Origin: an uncultured Bacteroidales bacterium
GTDB taxonomy: Bacteria; Bacteroidota; Bacteroidia; Bacteroidales; Muribaculaceae
DNA: 64,000 bases
Direction: 5' to 3'
Assembly (NCBI GenBank): GCA_902792895.1
Contig: CADBBK010000007.1
Location: forward strand, 1 to 64,000
Both the position numbers and the translations under genes were made by a program. Below, one piece after another: positions 34,682-42,962 of the stretch; the stretch's first letter is position 1, and every line of letters starts with the position of its first letter. The notes below the pieces were generated by a model. That model made no database searches. It was given only the letters and a program-made list of their open reading frames with translations, and had not been told where the DNA came from.

Positions 34682-35698
34682 ATGAAGAAATTTTTATTAT
34701 CTTTGATGGTGCTTTGCTGCGCATTGGCGGGCAAGGCTCAAGCAACCACCGATGTGCCCAAGGCTGTTTTGCAGCATGGCGACCAAGTGAGTGTGTTTCA
34801 AGGGGCCGGTGCCTTTCAACAGGCTATGGACGCCGCAGTTAACGGTGATGTCATTACCCTTTCTGACGGACAATTCGTTCCAGCGCCCATCAACAAGTCT
34901 GTCAGCATCTATGGTGCAGGTTACGTAAAGAATGCCGAGACGGGAACGGCACAATCGTGTCTTTACGGTAATGTTTTTATCGGCGCTCAGGGTGACACGC
35001 TCTGTAACGTTCACCTGGAAGGAGTCTTAATCACTAATGGTTCTCTGTATGTCGGTTATGCGAACAATAACAGCACTAAAGTTCCGTTAAAGAATCTGAC
35101 CATCGAGAAATGCTGGATGTCTCAAGCCATGCAAATGGGCAGTTATAACGAGAACTTGACCCTCAAGCAATGCGTGTTAGCAAGCGGCCTTATCAGAGGT
35201 CTCAGCAAGAACACGCTGATTACCAATTGTCTTCTGTACGGATCAATCAGCGGATTTACCGAAGAATTCGAGATTCTGATTGACCACAGTTTGAGTACGG
35301 GTTACAATATTTCCGGTAATAACGGTCAAGGCATAACTTGGACGAACTGCGTCTTTGGGGTAAGTACAAGCTATACTATATGTGGATGGTATTGTGTAGT
35401 GAAAAATTGCCTTAAAGATGGAGGATACTTTAATACGGGTACAGTTTATGAAAACATTTATACCGTAAGTGGTGTTGAACAGATGTTTGCTGATGCAGAA
35501 AACGCAAGTTTCTCAGCTAACCGCACTTTTGAGTTGCAGCAGCCTGATGTGTGGATTGGCACCGACGGCACGCCTGTCGGCCCATCGGGCGGCATAGGCT
35601 GGAGCACGGTTCCCAGGGTTCCTGTCATCAAGAGCCTGGAACTGAATGTCGAGGGCCAGCAGTTGCACATCAACTATGAGGCCGAGGCAAGAGATTAA
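34682..35698 (+). CDS. Exported beta-helix-like protein
   Basis: This 338-residue protein has a signal peptide (residues 1-20). Repeating Asn/Ile/Val-rich rungs such as NLTIEKCWM, NLTLKQCVLASG, NTLITNCLLYGS and WTNCVFG suggest a right-handed parallel beta helix of the pectate-lyase type. No catalytic residues can be assigned. The coding sequence is visibly poorer in GC than flanking housekeeping genes. It ends 25 bp before the next gene, so both probably form an operon downstream of the AraC-type regulator. A carbohydrate-binding or lyase role is an inference from the fold. Confidence 0.7.
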   Translation: MKKFLLSLMVLCCALAGKAQATTDVPKAVLQHGDQVSVFQGAGAFQQAMDAAVNGDVITLSDGQFVPAPINKSVSIYGAGYVKNAETGTAQSCLYGNVFIGAQGDTLCNVHLEGVLITNGSLYVGYANNNSTKVPLKNLTIEKCWMSQAMQMGSYNENLTLKQCVLASGLIRGLSKNTLITNCLLYGSISGFTEEFEILIDHSLSTGYNISGNNGQGITWTNCVFGVSTSYTICGWYCVVKNCLKDGGYFNTGTVYENIYTVSGVEQMFADAENASFSANRTFELQQPDVWIGTDGTPVGPSGGIGWSTVPRVPVIKSLELNVEGQQLHINYEAEARD

Positions 35699-35723
35699 CT
35701 CATCGTTAAAACCATGTGAGACT

Positions 35724-36809
35724 ATGAGCATTATCAAATACTGCATAGCAGCGCTCGCCACTGTCAGTTGTATGGTGGCGACGGCCCAGGGTGGCATCGT
35801 GGAGCGCGAGTACTGGCTGGACAACAACACTGTCCAGAGCCAGTCGTTAGGTGCTTCGCCGACCACGCTCGACATCTCGTCGCTGCCTGCGGGCCTGCAC
35901 TGGTTCACGATGCGCGTGAAAGACGGTGAGGGCATGTGGAGCCCCACTTTAACCAAGGCGTTCATTATCCCCAATGAGTTAGATAATAGCACCGCGACAA
36001 CAATCCAGGGCGGTGAATACTGGCTGGACGAAAACTTTGCCAATCGTCAGTCAATTGGTGCCACGCCCGTGACACTCGACATTTCGTCGCTGTCGGCGGG
36101 GTTGCACTGGTTCACGATGCGTGTAACGGATGACTTGGGCTTCTGGAGTCCCGCTTTGACAAGGGCGTTCATCATCCCCAATCAAAAGGACCTCAGCACC
36201 GCCACGTCGATTGAGCGCCGCGAGGTTTGGTTTGACAATAATGTTGCCGAACGCCAGACCATCGGTGTTGCACCTGTCATGCTCGACATCTCGTCGTTGC
36301 CCGCTGGCCTGCACAGCTTGACGATGCGTGTGCAGGACGATTTGGGCTATTGGAGTTCGTCGGTATCGAAGTACTTCATCATTCCCGAAGCGACGGTGGA
36401 AGAGGATAGCGTGGAACTGGTGCGCTACTGCTACTGGATTGACGACGATGTGGCAAATCTAGTTGTGTGCGACCTTCCTGTCTGTGGCAAAGTGGTGGCC
36501 GGTGTGATAGATGTTGACATAGCCACGCTGACGAGTGGCCAACACACCATCTCGTGGATTGTTGGCGACAAAAAAGACGTCTGGGGCTTCTTTACAGGTG
36601 AGGTCAACACCATGGAGTTCTTTAACAACCGTGGTGACGTGAACGACGACCGTTGTGTTGACATCAGTGATGTGAGCGATCTCATTGACTTCTTGCTTGG
36701 CACTACCACCGACATCAATACGAGTGCTGCCAACGTGAACTATGACGACGGCATTGACATCAGCGACTTGAGCGAACTCATTGACTACTTGCTTTATGGC
36801 ACTTGGTGA
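35724..36809 (+). CDS. Exported 69-residue-repeat protein with dockerin-like tail
   Basis: This 361-residue protein has a signal peptide (residues 1-22). Three repeats of exactly 69 residues start near residues 30, 99 and 168; each carries YWLD, TLDISSLPAGLH, MRV and FIIPN landmarks. A fourth, diverged copy follows to about residue 300. The tail has two calcium loops (DVNDDRCVDISD and NVNYDDGIDISD), a dockerin-like pair whose second loop is weak. I chose the start at 35724, where the signal peptide begins. Function unknown. It lies in an operon with the beta-helix gene. Confidence 0.82.
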   Translation: MSIIKYCIAALATVSCMVATAQGGIVEREYWLDNNTVQSQSLGASPTTLDISSLPAGLHWFTMRVKDGEGMWSPTLTKAFIIPNELDNSTATTIQGGEYWLDENFANRQSIGATPVTLDISSLSAGLHWFTMRVTDDLGFWSPALTRAFIIPNQKDLSTATSIERREVWFDNNVAERQTIGVAPVMLDISSLPAGLHSLTMRVQDDLGYWSSSVSKYFIIPEATVEEDSVELVRYCYWIDDDVANLVVCDLPVCGKVVAGVIDVDIATLTSGQHTISWIVGDKKDVWGFFTGEVNTMEFFNNRGDVNDDRCVDISDVSDLIDFLLGTTTDINTSAANVNYDDGIDISDLSELIDYLLYGTW

Positions 36810-36856
36810 TTTAAGATAATCAACTTCCCGTAATAGCCAGTTCTCCATCTCAAGAA

Positions 36857-36888
36857 AACCCTGATTTCATCGATGAAATCGGGGTTTT
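36857..36888 (+). terminator. Intrinsic terminator after the 69-residue-repeat gene
   Basis: A palindromic stem CCCTGATTTCAT/ATGAAATCGGGG with almost no loop (CG centre), followed by TTTTT at 36885-36889. Confidence 0.85.
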
Positions 36889-37038
36889 TCTGTTTTTATA
36901 CCCCTATGGAGCCACCTGAGAAATCGCCAGCCAGAAAGATAGAATACGATTTAGATAAATAGAAAAACCAAATTACCACATAGCATTGATTAATAACACT
37001 TTATCGTTTCGATTCAGTTTGATTTTTTCTTTTATCTA

Positions 37039-37069
37039 TTGGGCGGGCCAAGAAGATGTCATAATTTTG
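37039..37069 (+). promoter_or_regulatory. Promoter of the multimodular SGNH-like protein gene
   Basis: TTG (37039-37041) and TAATTTTG (37062-37069) are 20 bp apart. This rules out the longer frame that begins at 37039. Confidence 0.7.
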
Positions 37070-37074
37070 TGACA
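37057..37074. promoter_or_regulatory. Possible operator over the -7 element
   Basis: TGTCA (37057-37061) and TGACA (37070-37074) flank the -7 element as an inverted repeat with 8 bp between; a further TGTCA lies at 37107-37111. A regulator bound here would cover the promoter. Confidence 0.4.
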
Positions 37075-37113
37075 GAACAACATCATTATGTTATAACCAA
37101 AATGACTGTCACA

Positions 37114-40100
37114 ATGAAAAAAACAACAACTTTACTCAGTCTGGCTGTTACCCTGCTGCTGTTAGGCATGGGTAGCGGCAGTGCTTGGGCACAGGACGCC
37201 CTGCAGATTGCTGCAGGTGCCGCTCAGGTGACTCAGGACTTTGACGGCATGTGGAACAGCGATGCCCAGGAGGCGACGCTCGACATGCCGCAGGGCTGGC
37301 GCGTGGAGCGCCAGATGAATGCCCCGCGCACCGTGGGCAGTTACAGCAATGCCTCGACCACCGTCATGTACACCGGCGGCACGAGCCTTGCCAGCAATGC
37401 CAAGAACGGTACGTGGAACTTCGCTTCCAGCAGCATGCCCAGCGACTGCTCGGTGGGCGGCCTGTCGACCACCGTCGACGGCGGCACGCGCTGCATCAAC
37501 GTAATGACCTGCCTGCGCAACGCGGGTGACGAGGCCATCACCAAGTTGACGCTCAACTACGACATCGAGAAGTACCGCGACGGCGACAATGCTGCCGGCT
37601 TTGCCGTGCAACTCTATGTATCGACCGATGGTGCCACGTGGAACAATGCCGGTGAGGACTTCTACACCTACTTCGCCCCCGATGCCGCCACCCAGGGTGC
37701 TGCGGTAGTGCCCATCAGCACCACCGCCATCACGGGCAAGCAGCTCAAGGTGGACGTTGCCGCCGGCAGCGATCTGTACCTGGCTTGGAACATCAGCGTG
37801 GCCAGCGGCACCAGCCCCAACAAGGCGATGGGCCTGTCGATTGACAACGTGGTGATTGACGCCACCTTTGCCTCGCAGGACCAGTCCTGCTACATCTATG
37901 TCGAGGACGTGACCAAGTGGGCTGCCATGTACATGGCGGTTGACGGTGCAACTGCCGAGCTGCCCGCCAGCAGCGCCGTGGTGAACGGCGTGACCTACAA
38001 GGTGTGGGAACTCGATATGGACGGCAACGACCATTCGTTGGCCCTGACCGACAACAATGGCAACACCTTGACCACCAGCATCACGGCCGACCGTGACTAC
38101 TACCTATGCGTGACCAAGGAAGAGGTGACCGAAATCACCGACCCCGAGAACTACACGGGCTATGTGGATCCCAGCAGACCTCCGTTTGTCGCTTCGGGCA
38201 TCTACCTGCGCGGTGAGGTGAACAGTTGGGGTGCTGTCACCGACTGGGAATTCAGCGACGAGGGCAGCGGCACCTATGTGCTGTATGACAAGACGCTGAG
38301 CGGCCAGTTCAAGGTGGCTGACGCCAACTGGAGCAGTGCATGCAACTACGGCAGCAACGGCACCAGTGTCCAGATGGGCATTCCCTACAGCCTCGTGCTG
38401 GGCACCAACGACAACATCTCGTGCGGCGGCAACGCTTTCATGTGCAAGCGCATCGTCCTCACCATCAACAACGGTGCGGCCACCCTGCTGCTCGAGAGCG
38501 ATGACGATGACACGGGCCTGACCGCAGTTTATGTCATCGGCGACAACAACGGCTGGAACTACATGGATGCATCGGGCAAACTCGACCTGGTTGAGGGCAA
38601 GACCTTCAAGGGCCAGGTGACCATGCCTGCCGTGGGTGACGGCTACAGCCACTGGCGCATCTATCAGCGCCTGGGCATGGGCGGCGTGTGGGGTGCCGAG
38701 AGCGACCTCACCGGCGACAACACCAGCGGCACGCTCATCAAGGGCGCCAACGGTAAGGTGTCGACCGCTGCCGGTACCTACGACGTGACCTTCAACCTCG
38801 AGACCGGCGAGTACAGCCTCGTACTGGCCGCTTCCACGCCCACCACGATGACGCTGCAGCCCGCCGACGTCGTGCTCGTGCCCGAGTTGCCCGAGCAGGT
38901 CAAGGTGCTCTCGCTGAACAACAGCCTCATTTATTATAATGACCAGGATGCCGTGTTCAACGGCATTGCCCAGGCCATGGGCAAGGATGCCTACTGGACC
39001 AAGCACACCCTGCTGGGCAAGTCGCTCAAGGCCCATTGGGACGAGGGTGACGGCGTGGCCGAGGACGGCAATCCCGGTGCCAAGATGCTCGTGCGCAGCG
39101 AGGCTTGGAGCCACATCATCCTGCAGGAGCAGAGTTCGCTGCCCCGCACCGACATCGAGACCTTCCGTGCCAACGTGAAGCGCTGGGTGGACTACATCCG
39201 CGAGTACTGCCCCAACCCCAACGCCATTATCATCATGCCCGTCAACTGGGCCTATAGCGGCGACTGGGAGAACTACACCGCCTTCAACTCCACCTTTGTC
39301 AAGAACTACCAGGATGTAGCCCTTGACCTGGGCGTGACGCTGTGCCCCGTGGGCATGGCCTATCAGGAGGTCTATGACCTCGAGGGCAGTGAGGGTACCC
39401 TCACGTGGTTCCTCGATGACCGCCACCCGACCCTCAAGGCCACCTACATGGCTGCTGCCATGGAGTACGGCCTGATCTACGGCGCAGACCCGATGGACAT
39501 CACTTGGGCCCCCAGCGGCATGAGTGCTGCCGACGCAGCCGCCATGCGCGGCTATGCCAGCCGTGCCCTGAACGGCTTCACCAACTATGTGGACCACACC
39601 GCTGGCCAGGTACATTACAAGGTGACCGTGCGTGACCAGTTCGGCATGGAAATCGAGGCTCCCGAGCCCGTGGTGATGACCTTGAGCGACGGTGGTGACA
39701 TCGACGACAACCAGGTGTTCACCAGCAACGGCACCAACGGCGAGTACACCGTGACCGCCACGACGGGTGACTTCACCCAGACGGCAACCGTCAAGGTGGC
39801 TACCGCCCTGACCGAGGTGGTGACCTATCCCGCCATCGAACTCAACGAGAGCGTGCTCAGCGCCAGCGAGACGTTCAACCTGATGGGTGACGAGGCCACC
39901 GCCACGCTGCCCGAGGCATGGCGCATCGACCGCATCCTCACCGCTCCGCGCACCGTGGGCCGCTATGACCAGGCCGACGAGCAGACGATGTACAGCGGCG
40001 GCGTGAGCCTGCCGAGCAACGCCAAGAACGGCACGTGGAACTTCGGCGACAACGCCGGTGACGACCGTGCCCTGGGTGGCATCTCGACCGGTGTAGCCGA

Positions 40101-41007
40101 CGCCACTCGCTGCATCAACGTGTATGCCCACCTGCTCAACACGGGCAAAAAGGACATCGAGAATGTCAACATCTCCTACAACATCGAGAAGTACCGCAAG
40201 GGTAGCAACAGTGCAGGATTTGCCGTGCAGTTATATTACTCCATCGACGGCCGCAACTGGACCAGCGCCGGCAATGACTTCTACACCTACTTCTCGCCCG
40301 ACGGCGAGACCGCAGGCTATGAGACCGTGCCCGGCGAGGTGGTACCCGTGAGCGCCACCCTCGGCACCAAGCTCGCACGCGGCTGTGACCTGTACCTGGC
40401 CTGGAACATCGGCGTGGCCAGCGGCACGACCTGCAACGCAGCCATGGCACTGGGTATCGACGACTTCAGCATCAGCGGTGAACTGCCCAAGATTCCCGCT
40501 TCGCAGCACTACATCTTCGTCAACGACCAGACGGGCTGGGATGCACTCGGCCTGTACGCCTGGGGTGACAGCGAACTCTTCGGCGCATGGCCCGGCGAGG
40601 CCAGCGTGGGCGACTCGATTGTCAACGACACCAACTACAAGGTGTTCCTGCTCGACGCCAACAGCGGTAACTACCACCTGATTTTCAACAACTGGAACAA
40701 CGGCGTGCAGTTGCCCGACTACGACATCGTTGCCGACCGTGACTACTACTTCACCATCACCGCCGACGGTGTGGTCGAGGACCAGGCCACCGTCATCGAG
40801 AACGTTGTCGACAATGCCCCGAGCATCCAGGTAAACGGCAAGATGGCTGCCTATCCCGGTGTCATCACCGTCTATAACCTCCAGGGCCAAGTCGTTGCCC
40901 GCGGCAGCGACGCCATCGGCCTGTCCCATCTGTCACGCGGCATCTACATCGTGCAGGGCCGCAGCGGCAGCTATAGCGACACCATCAAAGTAACCATCGG
41001 CTCATAA
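37114..41007 (+). CDS. Multimodular exported protein with SGNH/DUF4886-like domain and type IX-like sorting tail
   Basis: This 1297-residue protein has a signal peptide (1-27). Module A (about 29-253) reappears diverged as module A' (about 905-1123); both contain YSNA/YDQA, SLASNAKNGTWNF, RCIN and NxSVASGT-like text. A CBM26-like segment follows each (about 255-340 and 1128-1225, DRDYYxxxT). Two SusE/SusF-like segments span about 360-575. The central domain (about 590-815) resembles DUF4886 SGNH hydrolases: VKVLSLNNS (Ser604), LQEQSS, and DDRH with Asp768 and His771. The usual GNSFS block is replaced by NNSLI. The tail (VYNLQGQVVARG to KVTIGS) matches type IX C-terminal signals. It may be a cell-surface glycan esterase. 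The ATG at 37102 is an alternative start. Confidence 0.8.
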   Translation: MKKTTTLLSLAVTLLLLGMGSGSAWAQDALQIAAGAAQVTQDFDGMWNSDAQEATLDMPQGWRVERQMNAPRTVGSYSNASTTVMYTGGTSLASNAKNGTWNFASSSMPSDCSVGGLSTTVDGGTRCINVMTCLRNAGDEAITKLTLNYDIEKYRDGDNAAGFAVQLYVSTDGATWNNAGEDFYTYFAPDAATQGAAVVPISTTAITGKQLKVDVAAGSDLYLAWNISVASGTSPNKAMGLSIDNVVIDATFASQDQSCYIYVEDVTKWAAMYMAVDGATAELPASSAVVNGVTYKVWELDMDGNDHSLALTDNNGNTLTTSITADRDYYLCVTKEEVTEITDPENYTGYVDPSRPPFVASGIYLRGEVNSWGAVTDWEFSDEGSGTYVLYDKTLSGQFKVADANWSSACNYGSNGTSVQMGIPYSLVLGTNDNISCGGNAFMCKRIVLTINNGAATLLLESDDDDTGLTAVYVIGDNNGWNYMDASGKLDLVEGKTFKGQVTMPAVGDGYSHWRIYQRLGMGGVWGAESDLTGDNTSGTLIKGANGKVSTAAGTYDVTFNLETGEYSLVLAASTPTTMTLQPADVVLVPELPEQVKVLSLNNSLIYYNDQDAVFNGIAQAMGKDAYWTKHTLLGKSLKAHWDEGDGVAEDGNPGAKMLVRSEAWSHIILQEQSSLPRTDIETFRANVKRWVDYIREYCPNPNAIIIMPVNWAYSGDWENYTAFNSTFVKNYQDVALDLGVTLCPVGMAYQEVYDLEGSEGTLTWFLDDRHPTLKATYMAAAMEYGLIYGADPMDITWAPSGMSAADAAAMRGYASRALNGFTNYVDHTAGQVHYKVTVRDQFGMEIEAPEPVVMTLSDGGDIDDNQVFTSNGTNGEYTVTATTGDFTQTATVKVATALTEVVTYPAIELNESVLSASETFNLMGDEATATLPEAWRIDRILTAPRTVGRYDQADEQTMYSGGVSLPSNAKNGTWNFGDNAGDDRALGGISTGVADATRCINVYAHLLNTGKKDIENVNISYNIEKYRKGSNSAGFAVQLYYSIDGRNWTSAGNDFYTYFSPDGETAGYETVPGEVVPVSATLGTKLARGCDLYLAWNIGVASGTTCNAAMALGIDDFSISGELPKIPASQHYIFVNDQTGWDALGLYAWGDSELFGAWPGEASVGDSIVNDTNYKVFLLDANSGNYHLIFNNWNNGVQLPDYDIVADRDYYFTITADGVVEDQATVIENVVDNAPSIQVNGKMAAYPGVITVYNLQGQVVARGSDAIGLSHLSRGIYIVQGRSGSYSDTIKVTIGS

Positions 41008-41044
41008 AAGAGGAGCAAGCCTATTATTTATCACATTTAGCATC

Positions 41045-41079
41045 GGCTGCCGCGCTCGAGTAGTGCGGCAGCCTTTTTT
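41045..41079 (+). terminator. Intrinsic terminator
   Basis: GGCTGCCGC (41045-41053) pairs with GCGGCAGCC (41065-41073), followed by six T residues. Confidence 0.9.
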
Positions 41080-41144
41080 CGCCCCTCGATGGCCTGCACT
41101 TCTCATCAATTTTGCCTTAATAGTGTCCTAAATTGCGTTAACTA

Positions 41145-41176
41145 TTTGGGCAGTCGGGCAAAATGTCGTAATTTCG
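41145..41176 (+). promoter_or_regulatory. Promoter of dusB
   Basis: TTTG at 41145-41148 and TAATTTCG at 41169-41176 (one mismatch to TAnnTTTG), 20 bp apart; the ATG is at 41212. Confidence 0.6.
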
Positions 41177-41211
41177 CCCCGTAAAAACGAAACCAAGGCA
41201 CATTTATCTCG

Positions 41212-42249
41212 ATGAAAATAGGAAATATAGATTTGGGCGAGCGCCCCGTGATGCTGGCACCCATGGAGGATGTCACCGACCAGTCGTTCAGGCTTATCTG
41301 CCGTGAACAGGGCGCCGATATGGTCTATACCGAGTTTGTCAGCGCCGACGCGCTGATACGCAACATCGAGCGCTCCATCCAGAAGATGACGATTGCCCCC
41401 GGTGAACGTCCAGCCGCCATCCAGATCTATGGCCGTGACGTGGATTCGATGGTCGAGGCCGCACGCATCGCCGCGACGGCCCAGCCCGACATCATCGACA
41501 TCAACTGGGGCTGCCCCGTGAAGAAAATCGCCGGCAAAGGCTCTGGTGCGGGCATGCTGCGCAACATCCCCCTGATGCTCGAGATTACCAGTGCCATCGT
41601 CAAGGCCGTGGACGTGCCAGTGACGGTGAAAACACGCCTGGGATGGGACCATGACCACAAAATCATCGTGGAACTCGCCGAGCAACTGCAGGACTGCGGC
41701 ATCGCTGCCCTCACCATCCACGGCCGCACCCGCTCACAAATCTACACCGGTGAGGCCGACTGGACCCTCATCGGCGAGGTGAAGAACAATCCCCGCATGC
41801 ACATTCCCATCATCGGCAACGGCGACGTGACCACACCCCAGCGCCTGAAGGAATGCTTCGACCGCTACGGCGTCGACGGCGTGATGGTGGGCCGTGCGAG
41901 CATCGGCGCCCCGTGGATTTTCCGCGAGATGAAGCAGTACCTGCTCACTGGCGAGGTACCCCAAATCAGCAACGAGGAAAAGATGGCCCTGGTGCGCCGC
42001 CAGATTGACGAGAGCATCGACCGCATCGACGAGTACCGCGGCATCCTGCACATCCGTCGCCACCTGGCCGCCACTCCGCTGTTCAAGGGCATCCGCAACT
42101 TCCGCCCCACACGCATCGACATGCTGCGGGCTGACACGCGCGCCCAACTCGATGCCATTCTCGACCACATCGAGAGAGATATCCTGCCCAATATAGATAA
42201 TCCGGAATACTTCCCGCAAACTGATAATAACGAGGAGACAAACCAATGA
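41212..42249 (+). CDS. dusB: tRNA-dihydrouridine synthase (DusB type)
   Basis: This 345-residue flavoenzyme reduces uridine in the D-loop of tRNA. The FMN TIM-barrel motifs are present: VMLAPMEDVTDQSFR (about residues 14-28), WGCPVKKIAGKGSGAGML with the catalytic Cys (about 99-116), GRTRSQIYTGEADW, and the later GNGDVTTPQ and DGVMVGRASIGAPW. Length fits the DusB clade. The last 4 bases overlap the start of the DUF2807 gene (ATGA), implying translational coupling. Confidence 0.93.
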   Translation: MKIGNIDLGERPVMLAPMEDVTDQSFRLICREQGADMVYTEFVSADALIRNIERSIQKMTIAPGERPAAIQIYGRDVDSMVEAARIAATAQPDIIDINWGCPVKKIAGKGSGAGMLRNIPLMLEITSAIVKAVDVPVTVKTRLGWDHDHKIIVELAEQLQDCGIAALTIHGRTRSQIYTGEADWTLIGEVKNNPRMHIPIIGNGDVTTPQRLKECFDRYGVDGVMVGRASIGAPWIFREMKQYLLTGEVPQISNEEKMALVRRQIDESIDRIDEYRGILHIRRHLAATPLFKGIRNFRPTRIDMLRADTRAQLDAILDHIERDILPNIDNPEYFPQTDNNEETNQ

Positions 42250-42953
42250 AAAAAGTATTTATCACCATGCTGCTGTGGGTGGCTGTCATGATGACTGCCA
42301 GTGCGCAACCTGCACGCCACGAGATCAAGGTGGGCAATTTCACCCGCCTGGTGGTCACCGACAACGTCAACGTCACCTACCGCTGCAACGCCGACTCGGC
42401 GGGCATCGCCGTCGTCCATGGCACCAAGGAGGTCAGCAAGAACTTCATCTTCACGCTCAATGACAAGGGACGTCTGTCGATTCAGATCGAAGACGAGTTT
42501 GAGCGCCATGGTCAGATTCCCAACATCACTATCTACTCAGCATCGCTCGACGAGGCCGAGAATGCCGGCGACAGCACCCTGCGCATCATGGGACTGCCGC
42601 CCATGAAGGCCTTCAAAGTGCGCAACATCGATAACGGCAAAGTCATTGCCAAGGGATTGCGTGCCTCCAAACTCGAGTTGCAGATCCTCAGCGGAAAGGG
42701 AAAAATCATTGCCGACGGCTCCTGTGACGACCTCGCCATCAGGCTCATCGGCACCGGAGAAATCCAGGCCGACAACGTGAAGGCCACCACAGTGACGTGC
42801 CGCATCATGGGCACCGGCAACATCGGCTGCGACGTGAATGGCGGCGAACTCAAGGTGAGCGGCAGCGGCACGGGCAAGGTCTACTACAAGGGTCAGCCCT
42901 CCAAGGTGACCGTGCGCAAACTCGGCACCATCAAGGCCATCCCCATGGAGTGA
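42246..42953 (+). CDS. Exported DUF2807 (GIN domain) protein
   Basis: This 235-residue protein has a signal peptide (residues 1-20, ending TASAQ). A DUF2807 beta-helix-like domain follows, with LVVTDNVNVTY near the start and the repeated GKGKIIADG, GTGEIQADN, GTGNIGCDV and GSGTGKVYYKG rungs, which are characteristic. The family is common in Bacteroidetes as putative adhesive or anti-adhesive surface protein, with no fixed function. It starts within dusB but its job is probably unrelated to tRNA. Confidence 0.88.
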   Translation: MKKVFITMLLWVAVMMTASAQPARHEIKVGNFTRLVVTDNVNVTYRCNADSAGIAVVHGTKEVSKNFIFTLNDKGRLSIQIEDEFERHGQIPNITIYSASLDEAENAGDSTLRIMGLPPMKAFKVRNIDNGKVIAKGLRASKLELQILSGKGKIIADGSCDDLAIRLIGTGEIQADNVKATTVTCRIMGTGNIGCDVNGGELKVSGSGTGKVYYKGQPSKVTVRKLGTIKAIPME

Positions 42954-42962
42954 AATCTCCTG

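Larger units (their letters stand above)
36810..37113. other. Gene-free gap before the 1297-residue protein gene
   Basis: It holds the terminator at 36857-36888, then about 130 bp of A/T-rich sequence in which I see no further feature, and the promoter and palindrome at 37039-37074. Confidence 0.7.

Noticed and set aside
38104..40131. A 675-residue minus-strand frame opposite the multimodular protein
   Set aside because: Composition is His/Gly/Val-rich and domain-free; codon use favours the plus strand.
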